A DNA stretch of 5,616 bases from Bacillota bacterium (GTDB lineage: Bacteria; Bacillota; Dethiobacteria; DTU022; UBA8154): NCBI GenBank assembly GCA_003456095.1, contig DMPF01000013.1, positions 1 to 5,616 of the forward strand. Reading direction: 5' to 3'. Positions 5,316 through 5,616 of the stretch are shown here, one piece after another. The stretch's first letter is position 1, and the number at the start of each line of letters is the position of its first letter. The position numbers were made by a program, and so were the translations under genes. A model generated the notes under the pieces. It did not search any database and had not been told where the DNA came from. It saw only the letters and a program-made list of their open reading frames with translations.

Positions 5316-5616
5316 ATGATCGGTGCTATTGCAGGTGATATGATCGGCTCGGTTTACGAGCACCACGGCATAAAAACTACCATCTTCCCCTTGTTTAGCG
5401 AGGGTTCCCGTTTTACCGACGATACTGTGCTGACGGTGGCGGTGGCGGAAAGCATCATGGAGCAAAAAGACTACGGAACAACGATGCGGGAATATGGGCG
5501 CAGGTACCCCCTGGCCGGTTATAGCGCACTCTTTCTGGAATGGCTCTATTCCCCGAACCCCGGCCATATAACAGTTTTGGCAATGGTTCAGCCATGCGCG
5601 TCAGCCCCGTTGGTTT
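5316..5616 (+). CDS. ADP-ribosylglycohydrolase-family protein, 5' part, apparent frameshift
   Basis: The product starts MIGAIAGDMIGSVYE, carries the metal-binding TDDT motif (T34, D35, D36, in RFTDDTVLTVAVAE) and continues YGRRYPLAGY and WLYSPNPG (76-83). This is the N-terminal part of the DraG/ARH fold, a dinuclear-metal hydrolase family that removes ADP-ribose from proteins, nucleic acids or small molecules; the substrate here cannot be told. After codon 83 (about 5564) the similarity jumps to another frame, where 5570-5614 reads NSFGNGSAMRVSPVG, the expected continuation. One missing base explains this. The starting frame stays open to the window edge but encodes unrelated residues. It may be a pseudogene or a sequencing error. 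ATG 5316 is chosen because family members begin at this motif; its ribosome binding site is weak. The gene runs off the right edge. Confidence 0.85.
   Translation, partial: MIGAIAGDMIGSVYEHHGIKTTIFPLFSEGSRFTDDTVLTVAVAESIMEQKDYGTTMREYGRRYPLAGYSALFLEWLYSPNPGHITVLAMVQPCASAPLV

Noticed and set aside
5313..5567. Minus-strand frame opposite the ADP-ribosylglycohydrolase-like gene
   Set aside because: The plus strand carries the TDDT motif and family signatures; the minus frame shows nothing recognisable.
1..5616. CRISPR arrays, tRNA or rRNA genes, riboswitches, prophage or insertion-sequence genes
   Set aside because: No regularly spaced repeats, tRNA-like cloverleaf, conserved riboswitch core or transposase/integrase coding was seen in reading the window.

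Overview
The window looks like a chromosomal segment of a Firmicute, most likely a clostridial (Peptococcaceae / Desulfotomaculum-like) lineage. The grounds are moderate GC, strong AGGAGG-type ribosome binding sites paired with GTG and TTG starts, Mfd and Prs sequences that read closest to Bacillus/Clostridia versions, and the gene order prs-pth-mfd, which is the core of the Bacillus subtilis prs-ctc-spoVC(pth)-fin-mfd cluster. No database search was possible, so the lineage is an inference.

Layout: positions 1-213 are the last 70 codons of prs (ribose-phosphate pyrophosphokinase). A 58-nt gap carries a REP-like hairpin (226-253) and then a strong Shine-Dalgarno for pth (281-856, peptidyl-tRNA hydrolase). 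A 204-nt gap with a GC-rich two-tier hairpin and an AT-rich leader leads to mfd (1061-4645, transcription-repair coupling factor, complete, TTG start). mfd meets a convergent universal stress protein gene (4632-5057, minus strand, TTG start) with a 14-nt tail-to-tail overlap. A plausible intrinsic terminator for the stress gene lies inside the 3' end of mfd. A 258-nt divergent intergenic region separates it from the 5' part of an ADP-ribosylglycohydrolase-family gene (from 5316 to the window edge), whose reading frame appears broken by one missing base near 5564.

Functionally, prs, pth and mfd are housekeeping genes: PRPP supply, recycling of peptidyl-tRNA, and rescue of RNA polymerase stalled at DNA damage. 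The genes downstream (UspA-like, ADP-ribosyl hydrolase-like) are typical accessory stress or regulatory genes and mark the point where the conserved cluster order ends. ctc and fin, which B. subtilis has between these genes, are absent.

I found no evidence of a wholly new system. The observations most worth a second look are the apparent frameshift in the ADP-ribosylglycohydrolase gene, the REP-like element beside a duplicated pth Shine-Dalgarno, the nested terminator and overlap at the mfd/usp junction, and a repeat-plus-palindrome arrangement upstream of the usp gene.
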